15,183 nucleotides of DNA from JBOHPP01 sp050731755 (GTDB taxonomy: Bacteria; Methylomirabilota; Methylomirabilia; Rokubacteriales; CSP1-6). Numbering within the stretch: position 1 is the first letter of the stretch; every line of letters begins with the position of its first letter. The DNA lies in NCBI GenBank assembly GCA_050731755.1, contig JBOHPP010000027.1, forward strand, positions 1-15,183, written 5' to 3'. This document shows positions 13,914-15,183 of this stretch, in pieces. The notes below the pieces were generated by a model. The model worked only from the letters and a program-made list of their open reading frames with translations. It was not told the origin of the DNA and made no database searches. The translations under genes and the position numbers were made by a program.

Positions 13914-15183
13914 TGGGCGGAGCCGGTAGAATGGGCCGCCCGGCAGTCATCTTCTTCGTCCTGGTCGCCTGGCTTACTGCCTGCGCCGGCCCGAGACCTC
14001 GCCCCGTTCCTCAGATGGTGCAGCCCGCGCCGCTGCCTCCGGCCGAGGTCGTACCGCCGCCGCCAGCGCCCGAGACCCCCGCGCCGCCCTCGATCGGCGC
14101 GCGCCCCGAGACGGCTCAAGAGATGGCGCCGCGGATCGAGCCGCCCATCCCCGTCATACCGCCGGCGCCGCCGACGGCCCCACCCGTACCGGCGGGCCAG
14201 CGTGGGCGCTTCGTGGTTCTGAACTTCGACAACGCCGACATCGAGACGGTCGTGCACGCCGCCAGCGAGATCGCCGGGTTCAACTACGTGCTGGCGCCGG
14301 ACGTGCGCGGCAAGGTGACGGTGCAGACCTCGGGGCGGATTCCCCAGGAGGACGTGTTCGGGGTCCTCCTGGCCATCCTCGAGGTCCACGGCTTCACCGC
14401 GGTGAAGTCCGGCAATCTCTACAAGATCGTCCGCATCGAGGGCGCGCGCGAGCGCGCGGTGCCCACCATCGTGGGAGGCGTGCCCGACCAGACCCGCGTC
14501 GGCGACGAGATCATCACCCAGATCGTCCCTGTCCGGTATTCCACGGCGACGGACCTCGGCGCGCTCCTGCGCCCGCTCATCTCGAGCCGCGGCACGATGA
14601 TCGCCCACCGCGAGACGAACGTTCTGGTCATCACCGACAGCGCCTCGAACGTCCGCCGGCTGCTCGACATCGTGCGGCTCGTCGACGTGGAGGTGGCGCT
14701 CGACGAGCTGCAGATCATCCCCATCCGCTTTGCCGACGCCGCGGACCTGGCCACGGTACTCAACCAGCTCTTCGCCAGCGGGCGCATCCGGCGGACGCCG
14801 ACCGCCCCGGGGGCACCGGTGCCCGCGCCGGCCCCGCCCGCCCCGGCTGCTCCGCCGGCGCCGGGAGTTCCCCGCCCGCCGGCCGCGCCCCCCGGGGACG
14901 CCGTCGGCGTAGAGCGCGCCCCGTTGATCATCGCCGAGCGTCGCTCCAACTCCCTCATCCTCCATGGGCGCAAACCCGAGCTGGAGGTGATCCGGCGGCT
15001 GATCAACCAGCTCGACGTGAACATCTACGGCGGCCGCCGCGTGTTCATCTACTACGCGGAGAGCGCGAAGGCCAAGGACCTGGCGGCGACGCTGAACGCC
15101 ATCTATGGAGGCCGGGAGACGGTGCCCACCACGCCGCCCGGCACGACGCCGCCCACCACGCCCCGGCGCGCGGGGGAGCCGCC
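13913..15183 (+). CDS. gspD: Secretin GspD, lipoprotein type (3' end beyond window)
   Basis: Outer-membrane secretin, 423 codons visible and still open at the window end. The signal sequence VIFFVLVAWLTAC|AG contains a lipobox with Cys24, so it is a predicted lipoprotein. A long Pro/Ala-rich linker (about 25-100) precedes N0 (RFVVLNFDNADIETVVHAAS, VQTSGRIPQEDVFGVLLAIL), N1 (ITQIVPVRYSTATDLGALLR, ETNVLVITDSASNVRRLLDI) and N2 (LQIIPIRFADAADLATVLNQ, then a Pro/Ala insertion and APLIIAERRSNSLILHGRKP). N3 begins (RRVFIYYAESAKAKDLAATL) and is cut. The secretin barrel domain lies outside. The ATG at 13913 overlaps the gspC stop; an ATG at 13931, after GGGCGGAG, gives a more typical lipoprotein signal and is an alternative. 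Confidence 0.92.
   Translation, partial: MGGAGRMGRPAVIFFVLVAWLTACAGPRPRPVPQMVQPAPLPPAEVVPPPPAPETPAPPSIGARPETAQEMAPRIEPPIPVIPPAPPTAPPVPAGQRGRFVVLNFDNADIETVVHAASEIAGFNYVLAPDVRGKVTVQTSGRIPQEDVFGVLLAILEVHGFTAVKSGNLYKIVRIEGARERAVPTIVGGVPDQTRVGDEIITQIVPVRYSTATDLGALLRPLISSRGTMIAHRETNVLVITDSASNVRRLLDIVRLVDVEVALDELQIIPIRFADAADLATVLNQLFASGRIRRTPTAPGAPVPAPAPPAPAAPPAPGVPRPPAAPPGDAVGVERAPLIIAERRSNSLILHGRKPELEVIRRLINQLDVNIYGGRRVFIYYAESAKAKDLAATLNAIYGGRETVPTTPPGTTPPTTPRRAGEP

Overview
The window is GC-rich, densely coded bacterial DNA from an envelope with two membranes, because it carries an almost complete general secretion (type II) operon including the outer-membrane secretin. The gene content and very high GC fit an uncultured soil or subsurface lineage such as Rokubacteria/Methylomirabilota. 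That placement is an inference from style; no rRNA or marker gene is present.

Layout: two divergent gene trains start almost back to back near 4940-4957. The minus-strand train runs right to left: ZIP-family metal transporter, type II 3-dehydroquinate dehydratase (aroQ), an ECF sigma factor continuous with a membrane/secreted domain, the carboxyltransferase subunit of a biotin-dependent acyl-CoA carboxylase, and a GNAT acetyltransferase. The plus-strand train is gspE-F-G-H-I-J-K-L-M-C-D: cytoplasmic ATPase, inner-membrane platform, major and minor pseudopilins, the L/M/C assembly platform, and the secretin, which is cut off by the window end. Most junctions are overlaps or gaps of a few bases, so both trains look like operons.

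The most unusual structure is a dispersed repeat of about 65 bp with eight recognisable copies (A-H), found only at gene junctions. Seven copies share the orientation of the operon they sit in. In that orientation a typical copy is a miniature ORF of about 22 codons (consensus core APRTGHPRLKPASRAPLQ). Its ATG overlaps the preceding stop codon as ATGA, and its own TGA overlaps the ATG of the next gene or unit as ATGA. The clearest examples are gspL-H-gspM and E-D-aroQ. Longer copies differ by +21 and +48 nt, both multiples of three. Copy G carries one extra base that removes its stop and the next ATG and fuses it in frame to gspI. Copy C forms the C-terminal tail of AroQ. The pattern resembles a mobile or amplified element that enters ATGA start/stop overlaps while keeping translational coupling or reading frame. 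The one inverted copy (F) lies inside a 224-bp stretch bounded by 33-bp inverted repeats between gspF and gspG.

There is no gene-free stretch longer than about 300 bp. No rRNA, tRNA, CRISPR array or transposase gene was seen.
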